A stretch of DNA of 64,000 bases from Peptoniphilus stercorisuis (GTDB taxonomy: Bacteria; Bacillota; Clostridia; Tissierellales; Peptoniphilaceae): contig NZ_JAGGLJ010000001.1 of NCBI RefSeq assembly GCF_017874395.1, positions 1 through 64,000 of the forward strand. Direction: 5' to 3'. Shown piece after piece: positions 9,334 to 16,844 of the stretch. A program made the position numbers and the translations under genes. Position 1 is the first letter of the stretch; every line of letters begins with the position of its first letter. Below the pieces are notes generated by a model. It was not told the DNA's origin, ran no database searches, and saw only the letters and a list, made by a program, of their open reading frames with translations.

Positions 9334-9890
9334 ATTACAAAATTAAGTATTATGCCACAAAGGGCGCTTATTCCAATAATTTTTAACATATCTATTTTTT
9401 TAATATATAGTATAAATCCTACTATAAATGTTATTGCAGGAACTATTTTAAAGGCATTTATTCCCTCTGGAAATAGACTAGTTACAAAAAGTTCTATTGC
9501 TGTTATTAAAATAAGAGAGACTACTCCTGCTTTTATTCCATTTAGTATCCAATCAAGTGCTTTGAATTTTTTACCTTTAGAAAATAAGAAGTATCCAAGG
9601 ATCATCATAAGTATAAATTGAGGTGTTATAACTCCAAGTGTTGCTATAACTGCTCCTACAAATCCACCTACTTTTTGTCCAACAAATGTTGCTGCATTTA
9701 CTGCTATTGGTCCTGGTGTCATTTGAGATATTGATATTAGATCTATAAATTCTTCCATTATGAGCCAACCATTTTCGTTAACTACATATCTTTCTATTAG
9801 AGGTATTGTTGCATATCCTCCTCCAAAGGCTAGGGCGCCGATTTTTAAAAAAGTAAAGTATAATTGCACCATTAAACTAATCAAGTTCAC
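9330..9890 (-). CDS. Chromate transporter family half-protein, second gene of pair 2
   Basis: The product is 186 residues from GTG 9890, placed behind a strong AGGAGGG site. It has LAFGGGYATIPLIERYVV near residue 21 and SQMTPGPIAVNAATFVGQKVGG near residue 54, then hydrophobic helices. It overlaps its upstream partner by 14 bases. It is a clear paralogue of the corresponding genes of pairs 1 and 3, closer to pair 3 by eye. Confidence 0.82.
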   Translation of the reverse strand: MNLISLMVQLYFTFLKIGALAFGGGYATIPLIERYVVNENGWLIMEEFIDLISISQMTPGPIAVNAATFVGQKVGGFVGAVIATLGVITPQFILMMILGYFLFSKGKKFKALDWILNGIKAGVVSLILITAIELFVTSLFPEGINAFKIVPAITFIVGFILYIKKIDMLKIIGISALCGIILNFVI

Positions 9891-10449
9891 CCCTCCTGTC
9901 TATTATGAAAAATACACTAAATCCTAAAATGGCACTTAGTAATATTAATGGAGCTGTATGAACTCCAAGTATAAATCCAAGTACAAATATTAAAATCATA
10001 ATTATTGATGAGAATACTGGGAATTTTTTATAGGCAGTTTTTCCCATATTAAAAACTGTTATAAATAAAACTGCACAGATCGCACCACTTATTCCTTCTA
10101 GGGCTGCATTTACATAAAAATTTGATCTAAATTCTTTATAGAATAAAGATACTACTGAAAGTATTAATAAACAGGGAAGTGCAGATGCAATTAAGCAAGT
10201 AATAGCACCAAGTGCTCCACGAAGTTTATATCCAGTAAGTAGTGATGTAGATATTGCCATAGCTCCTGGTCCACCTTGTGCAAGGGCAACAAGATCAAGC
10301 ATTTCATCATCACTAATTAGTTTTAAATCTTCTACAAAAGTATCTTTTATAATTGGAACTATTGTATAACCACCACCAAAGGTAAGGGCGTTAATTTTAA
10401 AAAATGTTGTAAATAGTTTCATTAAAGATATGTCTTTTTTATTTTCCAA
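9877..10449 (-). CDS. Chromate transporter family half-protein, first gene of pair 2
   Basis: The product is about 190 residues from TTG 10449, preceded by AGGTGGTGAT. An upstream TTG at 10479 would add ten residues but lies inside the likely -10 region (GGATATAAT). Motifs are ALTFGGGYTIVPIIKDTFVED and ALAQGGPGAMAISTSLLTGYKLRG. The C-terminus, SAILGFSVFFIIDRRGELD, encodes the next gene's ribosome binding site in its last codons (AGGAGGGG), so the pair is translationally coupled. Confidence 0.82.
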   Translation of the reverse strand: MENKKDISLMKLFTTFFKINALTFGGGYTIVPIIKDTFVEDLKLISDDEMLDLVALAQGGPGAMAISTSLLTGYKLRGALGAITCLIASALPCLLILSVVSLFYKEFRSNFYVNAALEGISGAICAVLFITVFNMGKTAYKKFPVFSSIIMILIFVLGFILGVHTAPLILLSAILGFSVFFIIDRRGELD

Positions 10450-10534
10450 AAAATCACCACCTAATTTTATTATATCCAATAAGGCAATAAGTAAAAAGCA
10501 ATATAGAAAAATTTTATTTTTAATAATAAAAAAA

Positions 10535-10548
10535 GACCTAAAAAGGTC
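10535..10548 (-). terminator. Short terminator after CHR pair 3
   Basis: The stem GACCT/AGGTC with an A-rich loop is followed on the minus strand by a T-run. It lies just after the stop of the 10553-11122 gene and separates pair 3 from the promoter of pair 2. Confidence 0.65.
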
Positions 10549-10552
10549 AATT

Positions 10553-11122
10553 TTATATATTTACAATTATAAGATTAATTGCTATTCCAAGTACTGCTCC
10601 TATTCCTACTATTTGAAATAGTTGAAGTTTTTTAAAATATAGTATAAATCCAACTATAAATGTAATAGCTGCTGCTATTTGCATTTTAGAAATTACAAGT
10701 CCTTGTGGAAATATACTTGCTCCTATAAGTTTTAGAGCTGTAATAAGTATTAATGCTACAATTCCTGCTTTTACACCATTTAACATCCAGTCTAGTACTT
10801 TGAATTTTTTGCCCTTTGTAAAAAGTAAATGTCCAAAAATCATCATAAGTATAAATTGTGGTGTAACTACTCCAAGTGTTGCTACAAAGGCGCCTGGTAA
10901 ATGTCCTACTTTTTGACCGACAAAGGTTGCTGCATTTATTGCAATTGGTCCTGGTGTCATTTGAGATATTGAAACTAAATCTACAAATTCACTCATTTGA
11001 AGCCAGCCATTTTCTTTAACTATAAATCTTTCTATTAGAGGCATTGCAGCATATCCTCCACCAAAGGCTAATACTCCAATTTTAAGACATGTTAAATAAA
11101 GTGTTGTAAAAAATTTAATCAT
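10553..11122 (-). CDS. Chromate transporter family half-protein, second gene of pair 3
   Basis: The product is 189 residues from ATG 11122 with AGGAGGT upstream. VLAFGGGYAAMPLIERFIV and SQMTPGPIAINAATFVGQKV are the two CHR signatures. Hydrophobic segments fill the rest. It overlaps the upstream gene by 8 bases. Pair 3 seems to be the promoter-proximal copy of the block, with the palindrome-containing promoter at 11737-11767. Confidence 0.82.
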   Translation of the reverse strand: MIKFFTTLYLTCLKIGVLAFGGGYAAMPLIERFIVKENGWLQMSEFVDLVSISQMTPGPIAINAATFVGQKVGHLPGAFVATLGVVTPQFILMMIFGHLLFTKGKKFKVLDWMLNGVKAGIVALILITALKLIGASIFPQGLVISKMQIAAAITFIVGFILYFKKLQLFQIVGIGAVLGIAINLIIVNI

Positions 11123-11717
11123 TTAGTTTACCTCCTATATGAAGTAAAAAGAAAATAATTATTCCAAGACTTGCTGATAGTAATATTAGTTTTGCTGTAT
11201 GGACTTTAATAAAAAATCCAAGTATAAATATTAAAACCATAACTAATAATGAAAATCCAGGATATTTGTCAAAGGCAAGTTTGCCCATGTTATATACTGT
11301 TGTCAAAAGAATTGCACATATAACTCCACTTATTCCTTCAAGTGCTGCATTTACATAAAAATTTGTTTTAAATTCTTGATAAAATACAGATACTGTTGAA
11401 AGTATTAGTATACAAGGTAAAGTTGATGCACTAAGTGTAGTAATAGCACCTATTGGTCCTCTTAGCTTGTATCCTGTAAGTATTGAAGTTGAAATTGCCA
11501 TAGCGCCTGGTCCACTTTGAGCAAGGGCCATAATATCTAGCATTTCATCTTCTGTCATAAGATTATAATCTCTTACGAAAGTGTCCTTAATAATGGGCAC
11601 AATAGTATAACCCCCACCAAAGGTAATGGCGTTAATTTTGAAAAATGTCGTAAATAATTTAAGTAGAGAAATATTTTTCTCTTCTTTTTCTTTGATAGTT
11701 CTTTCTGTTTTTTCCAT
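11115..11717 (-). CDS. Chromate transporter family half-protein, first gene of pair 3
   Basis: The product is 200 residues. I chose ATG 11717 because AGGTGAT sits 7 bases upstream; a GTG at 11729 would practically coincide with the expected transcription start. A charged N-terminal tail (EKTERTIKEKEEKN) precedes the CHR domain with AITFGGGYTIVPIIKDTFV and ALAQSGPGAMAISTS. Its promoter has a 19-bp spacer holding a perfect palindrome, which suggests regulation by an activator/repressor of the MerR type (inference). Confidence 0.82.
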   Translation of the reverse strand: MEKTERTIKEKEEKNISLLKLFTTFFKINAITFGGGYTIVPIIKDTFVRDYNLMTEDEMLDIMALAQSGPGAMAISTSILTGYKLRGPIGAITTLSASTLPCILILSTVSVFYQEFKTNFYVNAALEGISGVICAILLTTVYNMGKLAFDKYPGFSLLVMVLIFILGFFIKVHTAKLILLSASLGIIIFFLLHIGGKLND

Positions 11718-11736
11718 TGATTTTATCACCTATACT

Positions 11737-11767
11737 AGTATAACACCTACTAAGTAGGTAAAATCAA
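11737..11767 (-). promoter_or_regulatory. Promoter of CHR pair 3 with palindromic operator in a 19-bp spacer
   Basis: On the minus strand TTGATT (11762-11767) and TATACT (11737-11742) are 19 bp apart. The spacer contains the perfect 7+1+7 palindrome ACCTACTAAGTAGGT at 11745-11759. A second palindrome, TATACTAGTATA, spans 11731-11742. An over-long spacer with an operator inside it is the known layout of MerR-regulated promoters; other dimeric repressors could also bind there. No regulator gene is adjacent. Confidence 0.6.
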
Positions 11768-11848
11768 GGTATAAAGGATAATTAATTATAAAATATAGAA
11801 AAAAAACTGTCTTTGTGCAATAATGAAATTAATTATAGGAGGTAATTT

Positions 11849-12637
11849 ATGAAGAAAATAGGAATAATCGGCGTTGGAAATATGGGTGGTGCAATTGCAA
11901 CTGCACTTTGTAAAAATAAATATGATTTAATACTTTCGAATCATAGCAAAAAAAACTTAGAGAAGTTTGAAAATTTTGAAAATATTAAAACAACTACTTC
12001 CAATATAGAAGTTGCAAAGGAATCTGATTATATAATTCTTGCTGTTAAGCCAAATATATATGAAAAGGTAATTAATGAAATAAATGAATATTTAACTAGT
12101 GATAAAGTTTTTATTTCAATTGCTGCAGGTTTTAGTATTAAATCTCTTGAAGAGATGCTTCCAAATAGAAAAATAGTAATGACTATGCCAAATACACCAG
12201 CTATGGTTGAGGAAGCTATTACTGCAATTTGTCCAAATAGTTTAATTGATGAAAAAGAAATTCAAGATATTGTGGAGATTTTTAGTAGTTTTGGTATAGC
12301 GCAGGTTTTAGATGAAATGTATTTTCCAGCATTTTCTGGATCTTGTGGATGTCTTCCTGCCTATGTATATATGTTTATAGAGGCGGCTTCTGATGCAGCT
12401 GTACTAAATGGTATGAAAAGAGCAGATGCTTATAAATTTATAGCACAAAGTGTACTTGGATCTGCAAAGATGCTTCTTGAGACAAATCTTCATCCAGGAG
12501 AGTTAAAGGATATGGTTACATCTCCAGGTGGTACAACTATTGAGGGAGTAAAAGCACTAGAAGATAATGGTTTTAGATCAGCTATAATATCTGCAATAGA
12601 TGCCTCAGTTAAAAAAAGCAAGAATATGGGTAAGTAA
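11849..12637 (+). CDS. proC: Pyrroline-5-carboxylate reductase
   Basis: The product is 262 residues, normal length. GVGNMGGAIATAL at the N-terminus is the NAD(P)-binding GxGxxG Rossmann motif. The C-terminal dimerisation and substrate region contains SGSCGCLPAYVYMFIEA and the ProC signature around PGELKDMVTSPGGTTIEGVKALE. It reduces 1-pyrroline-5-carboxylate to proline in the cytoplasm. ATG 11849 follows AGGAGGT. No other proline gene is adjacent. Confidence 0.95.
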   Translation: MKKIGIIGVGNMGGAIATALCKNKYDLILSNHSKKNLEKFENFENIKTTTSNIEVAKESDYIILAVKPNIYEKVINEINEYLTSDKVFISIAAGFSIKSLEEMLPNRKIVMTMPNTPAMVEEAITAICPNSLIDEKEIQDIVEIFSSFGIAQVLDEMYFPAFSGSCGCLPAYVYMFIEAASDAAVLNGMKRADAYKFIAQSVLGSAKMLLETNLHPGELKDMVTSPGGTTIEGVKALEDNGFRSAIISAIDASVKKSKNMGK

Positions 12638-12704
12638 TATAGAGAATATTTATTATAAAATTAAGAACTTTAATTTAGTGTATTATAGAAAGAAGGGATA
12701 ATTT

Positions 12705-13292
12705 TTGAAAGATTTACTTATTTTTTTAGCAGATGGATTTGAAGAAATTGAAGCTTTAACAGTATGTGATTATTTAAGACGTGCAGATTTTGAAATAGAT
12801 CTTGTAAGTATTATGACAGATAGAAAACGTGTCAAAGGTGCACATGGTATAGATGTTGTAGCTGATAAACATATTGATGAAATTAATTTAAAAGAATATA
12901 GAGGAATTTATATTCCAGGTGGACTTCCTGGTGCTACAAATCTTGCTGATGATTCTAGAGTTAAAGAAATGGTTAAAATGTATGAAAATTCAGATAGACT
13001 TGTATCTGCAATTTGTGCAGGACCTATTGTATTTGATAAAACTGGAATATTAAAAGAGGGAAAATATACTTGTTATCCTGGATTTGAAAAAAACCTTGAA
13101 ACTAAGGGAAATTTAGATGAGGCAGTAGTTCATGATAATAATATTATCACTGCTATGGGACCATCTTTTGCTCAAGTTTTAGCTTTTGAATTAATTGAAT
13201 ATTTAAATGATGAAAAAGCAGCAGAAGCTGTAAAAAAAGATGTATTATTTGACAAATTAGTTGATTTTATAAAAGAAGGAAAAGTAAAATAA
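12705..13292 (+). CDS. DJ-1/PfpI family protein
   Basis: The product is 195 residues from TTG 12705 with AAGGGA upstream. LFLADGFEEIEALTV holds the conserved Glu of the DJ-1 active site, and SAICAGPIVFDKTGIL has the nucleophilic-elbow cysteine (about residue 105). The fold is a flavodoxin-like glutamine-amidotransferase class. Family roles include glyoxalase III/deglycase activity and stress chaperone function; the exact reaction here is not determinable. A strong terminator follows directly. Confidence 0.88.
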   Translation: MKDLLIFLADGFEEIEALTVCDYLRRADFEIDLVSIMTDRKRVKGAHGIDVVADKHIDEINLKEYRGIYIPGGLPGATNLADDSRVKEMVKMYENSDRLVSAICAGPIVFDKTGILKEGKYTCYPGFEKNLETKGNLDEAVVHDNNIITAMGPSFAQVLAFELIEYLNDEKAAEAVKKDVLFDKLVDFIKEGKVK

Positions 13293-13293
13293 T

Positions 13294-13315
13294 AAAAGAC
13301 GCCTAGGCGTCTTTT
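13294..13315. terminator. Bidirectional terminator
   Basis: A perfect palindrome (AAAAGACGCC/TAGGCGTCTTTT) with T-run follows the DJ-1 gene. On the minus strand it also holds the TAG that would end the open tail after the DUF3048 gene. Confidence 0.85.
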
Positions 13316-13437
13316 TTGTTTTTAATAGAGTCTATTTTATTTTTAATTTTATAGTTTAATTTTTTAGAATTTTCTTCTTCAATTTTTAATTCTTCAATTT
13401 CTTTTTCTTTTTCAATTTGCTCAAGATTTTTAATTTG
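13303..13437 (-). other. In-frame open Lys/Glu-rich tail behind the DUF3048 gene stop
   Basis: After the TAA at 13438-13440 the same frame stays open for 44 codons (QIKNLEQIEKEKEIEELK ... NKKDA) and closes at TAG 13303-13305 inside the terminator hairpin. The composition is heptad-like and charged, suggesting a coiled coil rather than random AT-rich text. No start codon with a ribosome binding site begins it. It could be a lost C-terminal extension of the lipoprotein, a readthrough extension, or chance. Confidence 0.4.
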
Positions 13438-14472
13438 TTAATCTATATCTGGAGTGATTTTAATATTGTCATTTTCATCTAGTACTTCTATAAGAGTAAG
13501 TCCAGGAGATAGTATTATTTCATCACCTGAAGAAGTTGTAAAAATAGTTTTTGAACTTTCTGAGTCTTTTGTCCAGTTTATATCTATAACTTTTCCTTGA
13601 GTAAATAATTTTCCACTACCACTTCCAATATGATCTATTGTAAGAGTTAGATTTGGACCTGTAACTTTTGAGTTTGCAAATTGCAGTATTATATTTTTAG
13701 GTCTTACTTCTGATGAGTCTTTTTCATCAATTAAAGTTTCATTATTTCTAATTGCCTTATAGTATTTAGTTTCTATATTATATTCAAAACTCATATTATA
13801 TTGTTTAAAAAAGTCAAAGGACATATTAGTTGCATTTATTTCACCCATTTGTTTATTTACACTTTCAAGATCTTTAGAATAGTCATAATAAAAACTGTGA
13901 AATTCTTCAATATTTTCTAAATAGCCCTTTTCTTCTGATGATTTTTTTAATAGTTCATAATTTGTATAACCATTATGTGGGGCATATTTTTTTACATCTC
14001 TATTTCTATAATAAGTACTTCCTTCAAGAAATATTCCGTCTAAATCCTTTAGAGATAATTTTTGAATTTGATTATATCCAGCTTCTGATCCTCCCCAATG
14101 GGCATAGATTGAGTTATATTCAGAGGCTGTATTTACAAAATAAGGTCTTGCAGATCTAACTGGTCCTATTACAGAGGCTTGATTTTTTTGAAATAGTGCA
14201 AGATATCTTGTGTACTGACCTTCTGCTTTAAATTCATAGATTATTTCTGCATCATTAAGTCCTGATTGAGGTCTAGCGCCTGGGTGATTATCTAACATAA
14301 TAGAAAAAACTGGTTCATTTTTAATGTCTTTTTCTGTTTCAACTCCACTAAGTGGTGCATAGTATTTTGGTTTTTCTTCTACTTTAGATTCTTTAATGGG
14401 ACTATTTGATCCACAAGATGTTAAGAAAATAGAAAGAGAAATTATTAATGTGATTTTTTTTAATGTTTTCAT
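13438..14472 (-). CDS. DUF3048 (YerB-like) lipoprotein
   Basis: The product is 344 residues. MKTLKKITLIISLSIFLTSCGSNS is a lipoprotein signal with lipobox LTSC, so the mature protein is membrane-anchored outside the cell. The DUF3048 core follows: YYAPLSGVETEKD, FSIMLDNHPGARPQSGL, GPVRSARPYFVN, and AHWGGSEAGYNQI near residue 130. The C-terminal domain (IILQFANSKVTG) matches YerB-type proteins. Length and domain set look complete at the TAA, although the frame remains open behind it. The function is unknown; the RPQSGL and GPVRSAR motifs suggest a ligand-binding or enzymatic role. Confidence 0.85.
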   Translation of the reverse strand: MKTLKKITLIISLSIFLTSCGSNSPIKESKVEEKPKYYAPLSGVETEKDIKNEPVFSIMLDNHPGARPQSGLNDAEIIYEFKAEGQYTRYLALFQKNQASVIGPVRSARPYFVNTASEYNSIYAHWGGSEAGYNQIQKLSLKDLDGIFLEGSTYYRNRDVKKYAPHNGYTNYELLKKSSEEKGYLENIEEFHSFYYDYSKDLESVNKQMGEINATNMSFDFFKQYNMSFEYNIETKYYKAIRNNETLIDEKDSSEVRPKNIILQFANSKVTGPNLTLTIDHIGSGSGKLFTQGKVIDINWTKDSESSKTIFTTSSGDEIILSPGLTLIEVLDENDNIKITPDID

Positions 14473-14741
14473 ATTTCGTCCTTTATATATATTTTAATAA
14501 TGATATTATTAACAATTTTAATTATTGCTTTTGTCTGCTACTTTAGTTTAATGATTAAATGGGTAAAAATCAATATATAGTGTAAAAATATATAGACAAA
14601 ATATTTACTTTGTATTAATATTATAAAAATATGCATAATAGCTATAAATACTTGTTTGAAATAAAGTGTTTTAAAAGAGGATTTTGCTATTAATATAGTT
14701 TATTTCTGTTATGATAAAAGTAGAGCAAATGAGGTGAGACT

Positions 14742-15362
14742 ATGAGTATATCAAGAGAAGAAATGATTGAGCTTGATAGAAATGCCATAGAAAATTATGG
14801 TATAAGATCAATTGTTTTAATGGAGAACGCAGCAATGGGTGTATTTAATGAAGTCAAAGACTATAATTCCTTTACTATTATATGTGGAAGTGGAAATAAT
14901 GGTGGAGATGGACTGGCCCTTGGACGACATTTATTACTTAATAAGAAAGATGTAGATATTTTTATTATTGAAGGAAGACAAAGTAATGAATTTACTGAAA
15001 ATCTTGAAATTTTAAAAAAACTTACAAAAAATATTTATTATATTAATAAAAAAGAAGATTTAGATAATTTAGTAAATAGTTTAGAGATAAATGAAATAAG
15101 CATTGATTGTATTTTTGGAACGGGACTTTCAAGAAATATAAGTGGGATTTATAAAGATGTAATAAATTGTATAAATCAACATTCAAATTATACAATTGCT
15201 ATTGATATACCATCAGGTCTTGATGCCAATTCTGGAGATATTTTAGGAATAATGGTTAAATCAGATGAAACTATTACTATTCATGATATAAAACATGGAT
15301 TATTAAAGAACGATTTTGTGGGAAAAATTAAGGAAGTTTATGTAGGGATACCAAAGATATGA
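14742..15362 (+). CDS. nnrE: NAD(P)HX epimerase (YjeF N-terminal domain)
   Basis: The product is 206 residues, the size of the stand-alone epimerase; the C-terminal ADP-dependent dehydratase domain of fused Nnr proteins is absent. ICGSGNNGGDGLALGRHLL is the NGGDG signature, DCIFGTGLSRNISG and AIDIPSGLDANSGDILG are the other conserved blocks. It epimerises damaged R-NAD(P)HX so that it can be repaired. ATG 14742 follows GAGGTGAG. The stop overlaps the start of the MATE gene. The 270 bases upstream are AT-rich and hold no gene. Confidence 0.85.
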   Translation: MSISREEMIELDRNAIENYGIRSIVLMENAAMGVFNEVKDYNSFTIICGSGNNGGDGLALGRHLLLNKKDVDIFIIEGRQSNEFTENLEILKKLTKNIYYINKKEDLDNLVNSLEINEISIDCIFGTGLSRNISGIYKDVINCINQHSNYTIAIDIPSGLDANSGDILGIMVKSDETITIHDIKHGLLKNDFVGKIKEVYVGIPKI

Positions 15363-16753
15363 AAAGATTAGAGAAAAATTTAAGTTTAACAACAGGTTCA
15401 ATAGCATCAGGTATTATTTATTTTGCAATACCTATTTTATTATCAAATTTTTTACAACAACTTTATAATACTGCAGATCTTATGATAGTAGGTAAATTTG
15501 CAGGAAAAAATCCAATGGCAGCTGTTGGAGCAACAGGACAGATTGCAAACTTATTAATTGGACTTTTTTTAGGTCTTACTACGGGAGCATCTGTTGTAGT
15601 TGCTCAACTATTTGCATCTGAAGATCGTGAGAATTTACAAAAGTCAGTTCACACATCTTATGCAATAGCAATAGTAGGAGGGCTTATTTTATCAGTAATT
15701 GGTATAGTTACATCTCCAAAACTTCTTGAGATGTTAAATACTCCTGCTGAAATTATGGATGATGCAGCAGCTTATATGAGAATATTTTTCTTAGGTGTAA
15801 CTCCTCTTCTTATATATAATATGGGAGCTGGAATATTAAGGTCTGTTGGAGATTCAAGAAGACCTTTTAACTTCTTATGTATAAGTGCTGTAATAAATAT
15901 TGTACTAGATTTAATATTTGTTGCAGGTTTTAAAATGTCTGCAAGAGGTGCTGGTTGGGCTACATTTGGTGCTCAAACTGCAGCGGCTATATTAGTTACT
16001 TATAACTTAATAAAATCAGAAAGAAACTTTAGACTTAAAATAAAAGATATTAAATTTGACAAAATTATGTTAAATACAATATTTAAAATAGGAATACCAA
16101 CAGGAATTCAATCAGCAGTTATTTCCTTATCAAATGTTTTGATTCAAGCAAAGATAAATGCTTTTGGACCAGATGCAATTGCAGGAATGGCAGCTGAAAC
16201 TAAAATAGATGGATTTATATTTATGGCCTTACAGGCAATAGCACTTGCAGCTACTACTTTTGCAGGACAAAACTATGGAGCTAAAAAACACGAAAGAATT
16301 AAACAAGGTGTAAAAGTTTCAATAGGACTTGTAATAGGTCTTGCAGCAGTTCTTTCACTAATAGGAGCAATATTTGCAGAAGAACTTATTGGAATATTTA
16401 ATAAGGATCCAGCTGTAATAAAATATGGAGCAGAATGTTTTTATGTTTTAGCAACATCCTACTGGATATATGGAATAAGTGAAGTCTTTGGAGGATTTAT
16501 AAGAGGTGCAGGTAAAGCTATGCCACCAATGATTATTTCAATATTTTCAATGTGTGGACTTAGAATGGTTTGGATTTATACAGCACTTGAAGTATGGCCA
16601 AGTATGAGAATAATATATTTATCCTATCCAATATCTTGGATTGTGACTTGTATTTTAACTACATTATATTATTTCTTCGGAAAGTGGAGACCAAAAGAAC
16701 AACTAAAAGAACAACTAAAAGAACAACTAAAAGAACAAAAACAAAGTATATAA
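15359..16753 (+). CDS. MATE-family multidrug/cation efflux transporter
   Basis: The product is 464 residues with the expected twelve hydrophobic segments in two repeated halves. NFLQQLYNTADLMIVGKFAG near residue 30 is the classic MATE first-helix motif, and AGQNYGAKKHERIKQG near residue 305 is the second-half equivalent. It exports organic cations using Na+ or H+; substrates cannot be read off. ATG 15359 overlaps the preceding stop (ATGA). The C-terminus ends in four copies of KEQL produced by a 12-bp tandem repeat. Confidence 0.9.
   Translation: MKRLEKNLSLTTGSIASGIIYFAIPILLSNFLQQLYNTADLMIVGKFAGKNPMAAVGATGQIANLLIGLFLGLTTGASVVVAQLFASEDRENLQKSVHTSYAIAIVGGLILSVIGIVTSPKLLEMLNTPAEIMDDAAAYMRIFFLGVTPLLIYNMGAGILRSVGDSRRPFNFLCISAVINIVLDLIFVAGFKMSARGAGWATFGAQTAAAILVTYNLIKSERNFRLKIKDIKFDKIMLNTIFKIGIPTGIQSAVISLSNVLIQAKINAFGPDAIAGMAAETKIDGFIFMALQAIALAATTFAGQNYGAKKHERIKQGVKVSIGLVIGLAAVLSLIGAIFAEELIGIFNKDPAVIKYGAECFYVLATSYWIYGISEVFGGFIRGAGKAMPPMIISIFSMCGLRMVWIYTALEVWPSMRIIYLSYPISWIVTCILTTLYYFFGKWRPKEQLKEQLKEQLKEQKQSI
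16693..16739 (+). repeat. 12-bp tandem repeat at the MATE C-terminus
   Basis: Four perfect or near-perfect 12-bp units (AAAAGAACAACT) encode KEQLKEQLKEQLKEQ. The unit is a multiple of three, so slippage would change only tail length. Confidence 0.85.
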
Positions 16754-16757
16754 AAAT

Positions 16758-16788
16758 TAAACTGTCTTAGAAATAGGGCAGTTTTTTT
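16758..16788 (+). terminator. Rho-independent terminator
   Basis: The stem AAACTGTC / GGGCAGTTT with a following T-run lies directly behind the MATE gene. Confidence 0.75.
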
Positions 16789-16844
16789 ATGTAAAATTTT
16801 AAATTTAAAAAAATATTTGATATTATATTAATGAGGTGAAAAAT

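Noticed and set aside
9577-9768. Open frame inside the CHR pair 2 gene on the same strand
   Set aside because: Out-of-frame shadow of the supported CHR domain gene, no motif and no start signal.
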